In this document: in pieces, positions 36,497 to 47,130 of the stretch
How positions within the stretch are numbered: position 1 is the first letter of the stretch
How the letters are laid out: every line of letters begins with the position of its first letter
Assembly: GCF_019649055.1 (NCBI RefSeq)
Contig: NW_026570246.1
Location: forward strand, 868,001-932,000
Length of the DNA: 64,000 nt
Direction of reading: 5' to 3'
From: Paramacrobiotus metropolitanus
Taxonomy: Eukaryota; Tardigrada; Eutardigrada; Parachela; Macrobiotidae
Made by a program: the position numbers and the translations under genes
The notes under the pieces: generated by a model
The model's input: only the letters and a program-made list of their open reading frames with translations
What the model was told of the DNA's origin: nothing
Databases searched by the model: none

Positions 36497-39400
36497 TCAT
36501 TTCATCTGGAAAAATCCCGCCATCTCGCTGTCTACAGATAAAATGCACTCGCGAAGGTGCAGCCGCAGTTTGTCCTTGGACTCGCATCCGATGGGTAGCA
36601 TAAGCTTATGGCTGCATGTAGATGCCTGAGGGCGACGTTCTTCTTCTCGTCCAACGGAAAAAACAATTGCGATTTTCGGAGTGGCCGGAATGCGGTACCC
36701 GGAAGTAACAAAACGGAGCAGTTGTCGTCGTTCATGGTGGCTAAGGTCGTGTTTGACAATTTCATCAAACCAGTTCACAATCTGCAGCTGCTCAGCCATC
36801 AGCTCATCGCTAATATCTTCGGCATGTTCATTGTACGGCAGAAACTCTTCCAGCAAATCGTCTCCTTCTTCAAACTCTCGATAAAGGCTTTTCTCGAAGA
36901 ATTTCCATTGAGCACGTATTTCTCTCAGCTCCTACAACGATTTTATTGCAAGTAAGAGCAATCACACGCACTGAAAAAAGTGATTCATACCTTTCCCATC
37001 GTTCCGGCCAGCAAACCTTCACTTAGATATTTTAAATTAGAGGCTCGCTTCCCGCACAGTTCATACTCGGCGATGTGTCGACACAATTTCTGGCGTCCTT
37101 GTTGCACCAACGCAACAGTCTGCAATATAACACTTCAGTGCTATCCACAATTTAAAGACGTTGTTAGTTGTTCAGTTTTCTTAAATTTAATATTATAGGG
37201 CAATTTCGTCGAATTTTACCGGAAAGCTGGATGATTCTCTGCCCAAGTCTGCAAGGATGTTTCATTTGCCCAGACGATCGGCCCCGTGCCCGATAGGATG
37301 TCCTTGATGGTATCGCCGGTTCCAACGTTGAAGCGGAAAATATCATTCACTTCTACTGGCAAGTTCAGAACGTACCGGAAAGCGGAATTATTAAACCACT
37401 GAGGAAACGGACTCCCATGAAGTATTGCTTCACGCAGAAGAAATCCAAATGCCCGCAAAGCCGAGATGCCGCCTTCTGTTGTAATAGCTTTTCCGGTTAC
37501 CAAAGTAATCCCATCAGTCACTTCGAATAATTCCATATCAACATCCGGAATCTTGTACGAGCGGAATCCTTCCAAAGCTCCGTGATACATTCTTTGAAAG
37601 GCCCGTCAAAATCCGACGCACTACAAGAATAAACTTTTATGTGCATGTTATCTTTAACACGGCGTATTTTAACACAGTTTTCAATACCGGCGCGTAAACT
37701 ACTGTAGCCGCTAGATGAAGTGAGACCACAGAGTCTGGTGTACGGAAAAATGCACGCCCAATATATGTACTTTGCTCCATGCAAAAATGTTTTGATTCCC
37801 TCTGCTTCTACCAACATTTGACATGTTTTACTGTTCTTTGCTATTTTTAATTCTTTGCAACGAAAGATATTTGTTTTAAGAGCACAATGACACAGCTCTA
37901 ATAGTTTTCTATTTATAAATCTGGTTTGTTGTGGTTTCTGGGTGCCCTGGCAGGCAGCACAATACTAAATGCAATGCAAAGTGTGCGCCGCCCGGTGGGA
38001 GGAAGGCTCGTGCTCAATGCCTGACGAGTGGAAGGCAGCGCCCGGATCTAACAGTGGTCTCACTTCATCTAGCGGCTACAGTACATAATACAGCTCACAG
38101 ATACACCCGTGTCTGTTACAGTAGCGCGCTTATATACATGTCAAAAATAAAAAATCTTCAAACTGAAAAGCACAGTTATTACACTTACTCATCCATTTCC
38201 ACCTCCATTCTTCCGCCATAAGCCAAACCATCAGCACGCGCATAGTAAAAGTCGATAAAATTTTGTACGTTGCTGCTTCCTTTAATCCAAACAAATACGA
38301 AGTCGGATTTGACCATTGGTCGCTGACCGGTAACTTTTAAGCACAGCCGAGATCTCATGCTTTCAATCGATATTTCACTTGCGCCTGGGTCAACTTCAGG
38401 AAATTCAGCGACTTCAATAATCTGCAAAATAAAAAGCATAAATTTTTGTTCGATTTAATCGTTCAAAACCAATAACCTGTTCTGTAACTGCGGGACTACT
38501 GGCCGCGACAACGTTCTTCTTCTCCTCTTCAGCTTCGCTGTTATCCGAGTCACCAAGTACGATGACGTTATTGTTTAATTGACGACCAGAAGCACTATCG
38601 CTGAACATTAATCGACCGCGACGACGGCGAGGCAAATCCGGTGAAGACGGCGGAGACGGAGAAGTATCGTCTAACCGTCCCCGAAAGGAATTCCTTGATG
38701 CAGACACACTTCCAAAGCCGTATGTAGAAGCAACGGAGGCACTTCCGAAGCGGGAGGATGCACTGGATGCACTCCCGAAGCCGAATGATGCACTGGATGC
38801 ACTACGGAAGCCGGACGTAGAAGCACGGTCGGCACTCCCCAAGGCGGGTGTAGAAGCACGGGAGGCACTCCCCAAAGCGGATGTAGAAGCACGGGATGTT
38901 TCTCGCAGACCAAAAGCGATCGGGGATTTGTGATACCAGCTGGAAAAGTCTTCTTCAGTAACGATAGCAATATAGTTTTGACCTCGGATGTATTTTTTAC
39001 TTGGAACGTTTCGTAAATCCAGTTCTTCCACAGTTCTTCCTTGATCCTGTAAACACATATTATCATAGCGGCATACGTCATATCGTTTCGTTAATACAAA
39101 CTATTTACCGCAGCAAATTCCTCAAAGATTTCCCGCGGAATATTCAGTGTACCATGAGCTAGAGCGATATACATGCGTCTTCGCGCTTGGTTTACGGCCC
39201 TCTCGGTGTATCTGAAAATCGTATGCGACAGTTCAAACCAGCAGAATATTCTATGCGAAATTACCGCTTTAACATTTTTCACTTTGTACGTACAAGTCTT
39301 GATCCGCCCACGATGGAGATAAAATATCCAAATCTGTTGGCCAAATAAACGGACTCTTCAGCTTTCCCGGCTCATCAAGTCGGCTCAACAACGTCCATTC

Positions 39401-40473
39401 CTGGTTGCCAAGACAATCCCCAAACGTTTCGGAAATTTTTGCGTAGATGTGATGACCTTCCAGTACGTCAAACTCAACTTGCCGAATTAGTCCCGCTTTC
39501 CGCATGAAATCTAGTTCCATCTGATATTCGCTGTAAATAACATCAGCTATGAGGAAAACGTATACATTTCAAACATAAAACGTACTTAAAAATCAACTAG
39601 AGTACAAACATTTTATTTTTCAATTAAAACTAAACAGATATTTAAGATTTAAATTGTTCTCTAATAAGAAACCCTTACACCCACAAAATTCAAAAACTTA
39701 CCCCACTCGCTGGGACGGAATCTGATTTCCTTCGGCGCTACGAAAAAGTAAATCTCCATGGGATATTTACGGTGTACTACTGGCCTCTGATTCACTGGCT
39801 GTCCGAATTGGTTTGAACCGGTCATTGAGCGAAATTCCTCCGTTCTGGGTCGCTTGACTGCATACTGCTGCCCGCCACGGCCTCGCCGGCTGCCCCGGCC
39901 ACTGCCGACCGGCAAAGATAAAATTCCCACATTCGAATTGCTTGAAAATCCAGGTGGTACAGATCCACGTGCCGGTGCTCTTGGAATGCCTGGCTGTCCA
40001 CCGCCAAATGTACTCCAAGGCAACTCACGCTGCTGGAAGTTTCGCAATGGATGTACTGTACTACTTGCCAGGCCGTAAGGTTCCATACTAAAGGCTTGAT
40101 ATTGACCCTGCCCCGCATTTCCTGTGAAACCCTGAGCTCTGCTTCCAGAAACTGGCGGCTGAACAATTTGTGCTCCGCTTCCTTGCGGGCTGATATCAGC
40201 GTGCTGGGCCGTAGTTGTGGATCCGGTGATACTTGCAGCATTTTCATTTATAAGGGAGCGATGGCTAGCGGAGTTTCCCATGTAAGAATTCAATTCGAGA
40301 TTAACAGCTGCCGATAAACTACAGCGAACATGCAGACCGTACTCGTGATTACATCCAAAAACACTGCATTTAAGCCCGCCCAACGGTCCGCTCCAGGAAA
40401 AATCGATGTCAGCCTTTAATGGGATCACACATGGGCAATCTCTTACCCCACATTTATAGCTAAAATCAACCAT
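36497..40473 (-). CDS. HECT-domain E3 ubiquitin ligase-like gene of the transposon
   Basis: Exon model: 39702-40473, 39294-39546, 39109-39211, 38477-39046, 38189-38421, about 37590-37817, 37220-37590, 36991-37132, 36497-36931. The first five close in phase. N-terminus: Cys/His cluster (YKCGVRDCPC, FGCNHEYGLHVRC) that may bind zinc, then a Gly/Arg-rich low-complexity tract. Middle: Ser-rich tandem repeats of the RASTSALGSAS type (38,690-38,900) and an acidic stretch. C-terminus: HECT C-lobe, LLRFVTSGYRIPATPK then ASTCSHKLMLP carrying the catalytic cysteine. Near 37,590 the frame jumps by one base (DFDGPF to RMYHGALEGF), so either a short intron or a frameshift exists there. An in-frame ATG at 40632 could extend the start. 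Resembles TE-linked G2E3-type ligases. Confidence 0.75.
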
Positions 40474-40632
40474 TTTAGTCACACACAGGAAACGCAAAAC
40501 AAAAAAATGTTTTGTCAACGAAAATAAGATAAATTCGATGTTTCTACGCTCCACTTTAAAAGAAACCGACTGATGTGAATTAAGCTGAATCTGCCGCTTA
40601 AAATAAGTTTGACAGTTCTTACAGTAACCCAT

Positions 40633-41265
40633 GCGTAAGGCGTGGCAATAACTGACCAGCTACGAGCAAGCTGCGAATAAATAACCATTGGCGCCACAGC
40701 AGCTTATAGCGGCATGCTGGTGGGAACAAGAACAGACAGCCCACTTGCGGTAACTTAGTTCTTCCATGCCGCTCGCAAATCAATTGTCTACAAATTTTGG
40801 CCGGCATAAAACAAAGGCTTCCGCTTATTAGTCGTGTTCCACTGCCGATTTTTACCATACGCGTATTGTTCTCGACAACAAACTTTCTTGTGAAACGATT
40901 TTTGCGGAAAAAAGTAAAATAAATCAGCAGAGTAATTCATTCGTCGCACACGGTTCCGGTTTAGGATTCAGCAAAGTATTTTTCTGCAGTAACATCATGC
41001 GCTTTGTAAAAACACATAAAATTTTATTTGCAATGCATTCAACACATTATGCGGCAAACGAAGCTAACCGCCGGTCAAATACAACTATGGAGCTTTGGTT
41101 TTTTGAGCATAGGATTACTCAAACAACTAACAATTAGTAGCAAAAAAACGAGTGCAGTTATGATGATGCAGTTATGACGATCCCGTTATCTTGCACAGGC
41201 TAAAAAACGAACGAGCGAAACCAAAACATAACGGAATCATAGGTGAGCCAGTTACATACTTTTAC
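40633..41265. other. Transposon interior, no supported gene
   Basis: Between the HECT gene start and the AMT remnant; possible promoter of the HECT gene. No ORF supported. Confidence 0.45.
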
Positions 41266-42937
41266 TTAGCGCGTTATAATACTGTAACGACAGACCTTAG
41301 CTCTGTTTATGTCTTTTGTCATGGTACTAATTTGCTTGCGCAAAGGCATTTTCGAAACTTTTCCCTCCACAATCTGGTTGCGCACTTTGATTCGCAAAGG
41401 TGTACCAGGCTTTGAAAGCGAGGTGTTCACATAATCCATCGAAATATTTGTTCCCAAGGACGGTGCGGGGCATCCACTAGTAACCTTGCCAACTTGTTCT
41501 TCTTTCTCGTCGACAATAGCATAGCTCTAGGTAAAAAGACAAAGTCACAGCAAATCTGGATTTCGCATCCATTAATATTTCCAGAACACAAAACTTACAG
41601 AACATACAGATTTACAAAACATTTACGGACAAACTCCAAGTTTGCAAAGGCACTGTTTCGATGACATGCAAACGATGCCAGTTGATAAATCGCATCCATA
41701 CAATTTCGTGCGTAATATGGCCGCAAGTTTTCACACTTCGGGCAGGTGCTCCAGTGGAAATAATTCCAACACGTTTTTCTGCGCGCCCCTCTGATTTGGG
41801 GAAGTATTTTCTCTGCACCCGAAATCCACCCTCTTTGCGACGGCGTTTTCCTACAATAACGCATATATTTCCAACAATTACAAATTTTGGGAATACTTTG
41901 AAATTTCGTTGCTTGCTTTAATAGGTTTACCTACTGTCCAGGTCAGGTCAGCTTCTACCGGTGTCGCTTGTTCGTTAATATCGTTTCCGGACAAACACAG
42001 ATCGGCTTCCAGCCGGAGTGAATCCTGGCTTCCAAACCAGCCATTCGTACCTGCCCTTAACGTACCACGTACCACGCGACTTTAACAATATATCACATAA
42101 AGGCGCAGCATCTTTGGAAAGACAGGATATCTGCAGCAAGTTTGAATTATGCATGGGAACACTAGAGCGTCCATCGTGTAAGCACTGAGCACGTGCCTCC
42201 ACGCCATCTTCGCCGGTGTAGCCGCATTTGGTAATTCGGCATCCCTCAAATCCGTACAGTGTACAAAACGTAGTCTGCATGAATTCCAAGCTATCCACCG
42301 AATCCTTTAAGCCGGGCTGAATAACTCTTGACATTTCCGGTCCTAATCACTGAAAAAGGACATATATACGGCAAAGGTTAAGTGTCACTGTGACCGTAAC
42401 TTCGAATCAAACGAACGAAATCGAAAGCACATTTTTCTTTAACATAATGCCGAATAGGTACAATACTGACAAAAGTCTGTTTTTATCGGTAATATGATAA
42501 CTCCATGCCAATACATACTTTTAACAGTTTTTTAAACGTCGTCATGCTGAAACAGAACGTGAGCAATTACTTATATAATCCGAACAGCAATTATGAATAC
42601 AGATTTCCGTTACAACAAACCTTGAACAGCAATCAAAGCTCTTTCCTGCACAGTAACGATGCCAATTTGAGCATCCTTCCCTTTCTTCTGGAAGCCCAAG
42701 ACTTTTTTCGTTAAATATTCTAGATCTTTTGCCGCACAACCGACGTTAACAACAGCGAAGAGATGTCCGCGACTGGTATTCATCTACACCGTATCATCAA
42801 TGATGCCACCGTTCTCGTTGGTTAACAAACTTAATGTGCCGCTGTTTTCCGGTTGCTTTTTAACATCCGACATGCAAACAGATTCCCAGAATTCATGCCG
42901 ATCGTTGCCGTGAATGACCAGCTGTTGCATGTGACAC
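41266..42937 (-). pseudogene. Truncated, broken glycine-cleavage T-protein (aminomethyltransferase) copy
   Basis: Exon-like blocks 42621-42937, 41931-42342, 41735-41850, 41266-41526 with good splice sites and matching phases. They align to AMT from the SHM motif (here CHM) to the C-terminus: [82 protein letters not shown] and GKVSKMPL. Breaks: the first exon(s), including the N-terminal folate-domain start, are missing; a TAG stop lies at 42784-42786 where the family has a residue; a 22-bp insertion (42051-42072) shifts the frame; and an extra 33 bp follows TGEDGVE. The functional host gene must lie elsewhere. Confidence 0.88.
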
Positions 42938-43395
42938 CTGCACAACAATAAAAACAGCATAACAAAAAAGTAAACATTCACAAGTTTGAACTTTTTTATT
43001 CAGACAATCCGATGCATACAGCCATGTAAATATTATTTGGACTTTACGGCAGTGGTAACATAAAGGATAACGTAATCTGCAGTACAGTATTGTAAGCGCT
43101 GACTTTCTGACCATCGCTGACCATGAGATACTTAACAGGTATTTTTTTAAGCATAAATTAATATTAACACGAAAACACACTGCAAAATACACGAATTTAA
43201 TACACTGCAAGCGAGAAAAATGCAAGACCTTCCGTCAGCAATACTGTACTTTCATCAAAAATACTGCAGTGTTTCCGAGTATGGATGTGAGATTCCGAAA
43301 TGGACTGGTCTTGATAAATCAACGGCATTGACCGGGTCTTCCTGCAAAACGTCTGAGGAAGTCAAATCTGTTATGTTCTACTAAAACGCTCATAC
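42938..43395. other. Junction between AMT and Piwi remnants
   Basis: No coding content recognised. This is where the missing AMT 5' exons and the missing Piwi 3' exons would be expected if either gene were whole. Confidence 0.5.
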
Positions 43396-44080
43396 CCTTG
43401 CGATACGAAATCATTGCACAAGCGAATGAAAACTTTATCCCTGATGCCAATTCCGTTTTTGGTGGCTGAAAATTACAACGACTATGCCAGTGTGTAAAAT
43501 CGTCGTCCGTGCTAGTCACCAAAGCTGCGATCGAATAATTTCTTCGTTTGATGTCGTGATAGGCGTCCACTCCAATCACCATAAGGCTCATCTGATCTTC
43601 TTCTGAAAAACAAATTAACAATACGAAATTTGTTGTCATTATCTTCATAACAGCAGATTTAACCTTACCTTGTCAGCATTTTAGCCATGCGCCAAATGGA
43701 TCCACCCAGCTTGCAATTGATTTGCAAAGCGATTTTCTGCACAATTGCGCGCAAACGATCTGCTCTTCCCAGTGTACAACTCACAATGACCTGTGAAGCG
43801 ATTAAACAAGTTTAGAAGTGTGATATCCATAGAAAACCTTGTTTAAATTTTAAGCTAGAGCAAAATATTATACTTTGTCTTCGACCGCGGCTTTAGCAAT
43901 GCTATGGGCATATGTGATGTTTTGATCGGCAGTTAGCATGATAATCTGCGGATTTCCGAACCGCATGCCAGAACTTTGACTGACGTCACGGAAGGCGCGA
44001 GCAAACTCTTCCGCACATTTTTGGTCCCGCTTTTGGAAAACCAAGGTCCAATGTTCCGCCCCTCTGGGATCTATAAGCAT
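43396..44080 (-). pseudogene. Decayed Piwi-clade Argonaute fragment (MID/PIWI part)
   Basis: Blocks at about 43,872-44,080 (EHWTLVFQKRDQKCAEEF, SGMRFGNPQIIML), 43,670-43,794 (RADRLRAIVQKIALQINCKL, GGSIWRMAKML) and 43,396-43,602 (MVIGVDAYHDI, FTHWHSRCNFQ). This order and wording is that of the MID and start of the PIWI domain: the CKLGG block, then the IGVDAYHD strand bearing the first catalytic Asp. About 30 residues usually present between the DRxxAI and NCKLGG blocks are gone, the phase between blocks two and three does not match, and the exon with the second catalytic Asp and everything after it is missing. Upstream PAZ and N domains are not visible. Inactive as a slicer. Confidence 0.82.
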
Positions 44081-44889
44081 TCAGCACGTCTTTAGGAACT
44101 TCTTCCGGTGCCATTCGGAAAATTACGTTTTTGGACGACTGTCCAACAGCACGAGTGCTTTTGCACGCCACAATAAGTAACGATGTAATTTCTGCCGGTC
44201 TTCATATCCATGGGAAGATGACTGTTGAAGCGTTATCCAAGTCAACCGATCCCGCGTGCTTGCAAGGATGCCAAACTTCCTTAACGCAGCTGAACGAGAC
44301 CAGAAGCAAACCAGATCAATTCGCATAATAATTCCGACACAATAAAATAATGCACACCAATCTATCACATACTTTGTAACTTAAGTTTTGACAGCGGGCA
44401 TGTACGGAACAGCTCTTCATCGGACTTACGTGTAAGTGTCGTTAATAACCGGCGGAACGTACACGTATTTTCACGAGGCGGCGTACTGTATTAAAAATTC
44501 TTCTGTCACCGCAGCGGTTTCTTCTCAGTTAACATGCTTGCCGCAAATTTAATTCTCACCAAGCCGTGTTGCGTTTTCACCATGAAAACAATGCATCCAA
44601 CAATTACAAAACGTTAAATTCAGCAGAAGCAGTCAATTACAACGCTAACTTACTAAAGCAATAAACTCACTTTCGCTTTCTGAAAGATTAGCTAGCTTCT
44701 AACACTGCCGGTAGTAATATTATCAACGGAAAGCAGTACTAAGGTTTTTCTAAAATTCGGACACACTGATTTGTCAGTCTACCATTAACCAAAATAATGT
44801 TGTAACATTTCTTTCGCTTCGCAAAAACCTGAATTCCATGAAATCCATCATCCCGCATCAGATCCATACTAGCCCGAATTACCTGAGCT
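44081..44889. other. Transposon interior, no supported gene
   Basis: A minus-strand open stretch (44,123-44,171, reading SSKNVIFRMAPEEV) precedes the Piwi blocks in another frame and may be more of the same decayed copy, but I could not assign it. Confidence 0.4.
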
Positions 44890-46466
44890 TCAACAGGAAA
44901 CTGCTGATTTTATCGCACACCGGGACAGAATCCTTGAATGGCCAACTTGATTTCTTAAGTACTGAGGGAAATTTTCTGCGACATCCACGTCGGCGTTAGG
45001 CAGTGCATTGTCGACCGATAAGATTTCTTCCAGAGGAAAACCTTTCAGTCCCTTCTGATTGCAGCCGAGAACAAACAACTGCCTTGGTGACTTTTCGCCC
45101 TCCGTGCGCAATTTGTGGTTATTAAAAAAGAAATGAAGCTATTGAGCTTATTCTGTATTCTTTCCGTGAATACTAAGTGCAAAACCATCATGTCGCGGGC
45201 ACTCGTCATATCCAAAATTTGCATATTTTCCATGTGAATGAAAATAGATCGAAATAATTTAATCACAACGCGACCCAAGTCTCTCCACAGCCGTTCTATC
45301 CGCTGATTGTGAACTGACGGTCCCATAATGATACTGGCGCGGTTCGGACCCATATAATGCTCCATCCAGCGTGCAACTCCGAAATTTTCACCTAGTTATA
45401 CAAAATAGTAAAATCAGTCAGAACTGAAAACTGTCAACTCATACACAGAAAAAACACTGATGAAAAGCAACAATCGCAAAACTGACAAAGGCGCAAAAAC
45501 AGTATTGTACACCTTACCGCCGCAATCGCTTCTCACTCTGGACGGCACTCCCCAAGCTTCAGCGCCAACGAGGAAGGCCTGCAGCACTGTACTTGCGCGA
45601 TTGTTCGTTGCAACGACGAGAGAAATAACCATTCGAGAGTAACCGTCAATAATCCCGTGTATTACGAATCCCCAGCGAACCAACTTGTGATTGCCATCAA
45701 TGTGCCACAGCGCGTTTGGGCCAGCATTTGAATAAATGCGGCGAGGACAAAATGGAAAAACCGATTAGCTATGCCATACGGATCCAGTCTTCTCATAGAA
45801 GCCAGAATTCTCGTGCGTTGGACTGTTAAACCTCCTGATTTTAACTGGCCGTTAATGTAACGATATCCTACGTTCGGGAACGAATTTAAAATATCCACAA
45901 TTACGCGATCCAAATCCACATCACTCAATTCCGAATACTGAAAAAGCAAACGAATTTAAATTAACACATAGCCTGCTTATTACGTATATAATGATCAAAA
46001 AAGGTAAAATTCACCAATGCAAATCTGCAACGAACTAAAATATCTACGAGTACTGCACCCAACCGTGCCGTGATGCTGGCACATACACTTACTTTCCTAT
46101 TCAAGCCAGCATCTGCCAATCTGTACGTGACTGTCCTCTTAGAAACTCCATAAAGCTTAGCAATATCATTCACAGTAAATCCCTCGAACCGCAGTTCAGC
46201 TAAATCATCCTCCAGAAGGAATATTTTTCCATCTACTTTGGTGTGCTGCGTGATGGGAAAACGGACGCAGTCCCGTTTTCGTCTTCTTGCAGTAGATCCC
46301 GTAAGCGACTGGAGTAGTTAATTAAAACATCAAAAAGCTCTTGCGCTTGCACCGTCCGCTCCTCCGGAACATTTTCGCAGATATCTCTAGTATATCTAAC
46401 AAATAAAACATTCAAAATTCCAACAAATTGATTTGTCAACCGTTGCTGTTTGGGTAAGTTACCCAA
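44890..46466 (-). pseudogene. IS3-like DDE integrase-core transposase, frame-broken
   Basis: N-terminal helical region (46,233-46,466), a helix-turn-helix (EGFTVNDIAKLYGVSKRTV, to a donor at 46093), an IS3-type linker in exon 45518-45937 (NSFPNVGYRYINGQLKSGG), then the integrase core: D1 in LWHIDGNHKL, HGIIDGYSRMVISLVV, D2 in VPSRVRSDCGG and, after the intron to 45391, E in SVHNQRIERLWRDLG. The DDE triad is therefore preserved. The frame changes with no intron to explain it at about 46,250 (before ITQHTKVDGK), about 45,755 (before CPRRIYSNAG) and about 45,125 in a T-run (before RTEGEKSPRQLF), so no continuous protein is encoded. Domain order is that of bacterial IS3 OrfB and the eukaryotic integrase-core family. 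Confidence 0.85.
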
Positions 46467-46845
46467 GCAAATAATCCATCTGCGTCAGCGCTCCGTCAAC
46501 CCCATCTTGATCTTGATCCCCATTCTGGACTGTTAGATAACGCTCCGCACGTCTTACAACCGAGTACGCAAACTCAAAAAACTGATCCATTTCAAATTTC
46601 TCTTGGTTTTCTCTAACAAATAAAGTGGGAAGTAAACACTGAAAAACATTAGAGACTTGCTCTTAAATGGATCACCAACTAATCCAGATTCACTAAGTAT
46701 ACTGTAGTACCATTAGAAGAGCCTTTCCAGTACAAATAACTGTCACTTCCAAAAAATACGTTAAATTCCACTCACTCATTGGAACTGGTAGGGTGGAATG
46801 GGAATTTACAAAAACTCAGAAAAAATTATAAGTCCGGAAATTAGG
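46467..46845. other. Transposon interior upstream of transposase
   Basis: Likely transposase promoter and 5' region; no ORF. Confidence 0.4.
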
Positions 46846-47124
46846 CTTCCGGTTGACGAGGCGGCAGTCACGTTGCTGAATCACCACTCTATCATCACCA
46901 CTTTTTAATCACCCCAGTCTTATCATCATTGTTAAATCAGCAGTATCTAATCAGCACTATTTAATCAGCACTATTGATTCACCATTTTGAATCACCACTT
47001 AAAGATCACCGATTTAATTAAAATCAACAGTTATTAATGAAACGTTATTATTCACTACCTATAGCTCACCACTCATAACTCACCACTTCACGTAATTTTA
47101 ATTTTGCGCGTTTTGTACGCCATA
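46846..47124 (-). repeat. Right terminal inverted repeat
   Basis: Mirror of 29781-30060: a perfect outer 52 bp, then many short ATCACCAC / AATCAGCA units on the plus strand (GTGGTGAT / TGCTGATT on the minus), and the inner block matching AACGTGACTGCCGCC. Confidence 0.85.
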
Positions 47125-47130
47125 AGTGAC
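47125..47130 (+). repeat. Right target-site duplication AGTGAC
   Basis: Immediately follows ...GTACGCCATA at the right terminus and duplicates 29775-29780. Confidence 0.8.

Larger units (their letters stand above)
29781..47124. mobile_element. 17.3-kb IS3EU-like DNA transposon with captured host genes
   Basis: Ends: the outermost 52 bp (beginning TATGGCGTACAAAACGCGCA) at 29781 equal the reverse complement of the sequence ending at 47124. Similarity continues in patches to about 280 bp on each side. The 6-bp direct repeat AGTGAC lies immediately outside both ends, which argues for a single insertion of one element and not for two separate short elements. Contents: a DDE integrase-type transposase (-), a HECT ligase-like gene (-), and decayed pieces of Piwi (-), AMT (-) and ADP/ATP translocase (+). 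From memory, 6-bp duplications, ends starting TAY and an IS3-like transposase define IS3EU; Maverick/Polinton also makes 6-bp duplications, but no polymerase B, protease or capsid gene is visible here. Confidence 0.85.

Noticed and set aside
43396-44080. Functional Piwi gene
   Set aside because: Missing N, PAZ and most of the PIWI domain, with an internal deletion and phase mismatch.
29781-47124. Maverick/Polinton identity for the large element
   Set aside because: 6-bp duplication and size fit, but there is no protein-primed polymerase B, packaging ATPase, protease or capsid gene, and the ends start TATGG and not AG.
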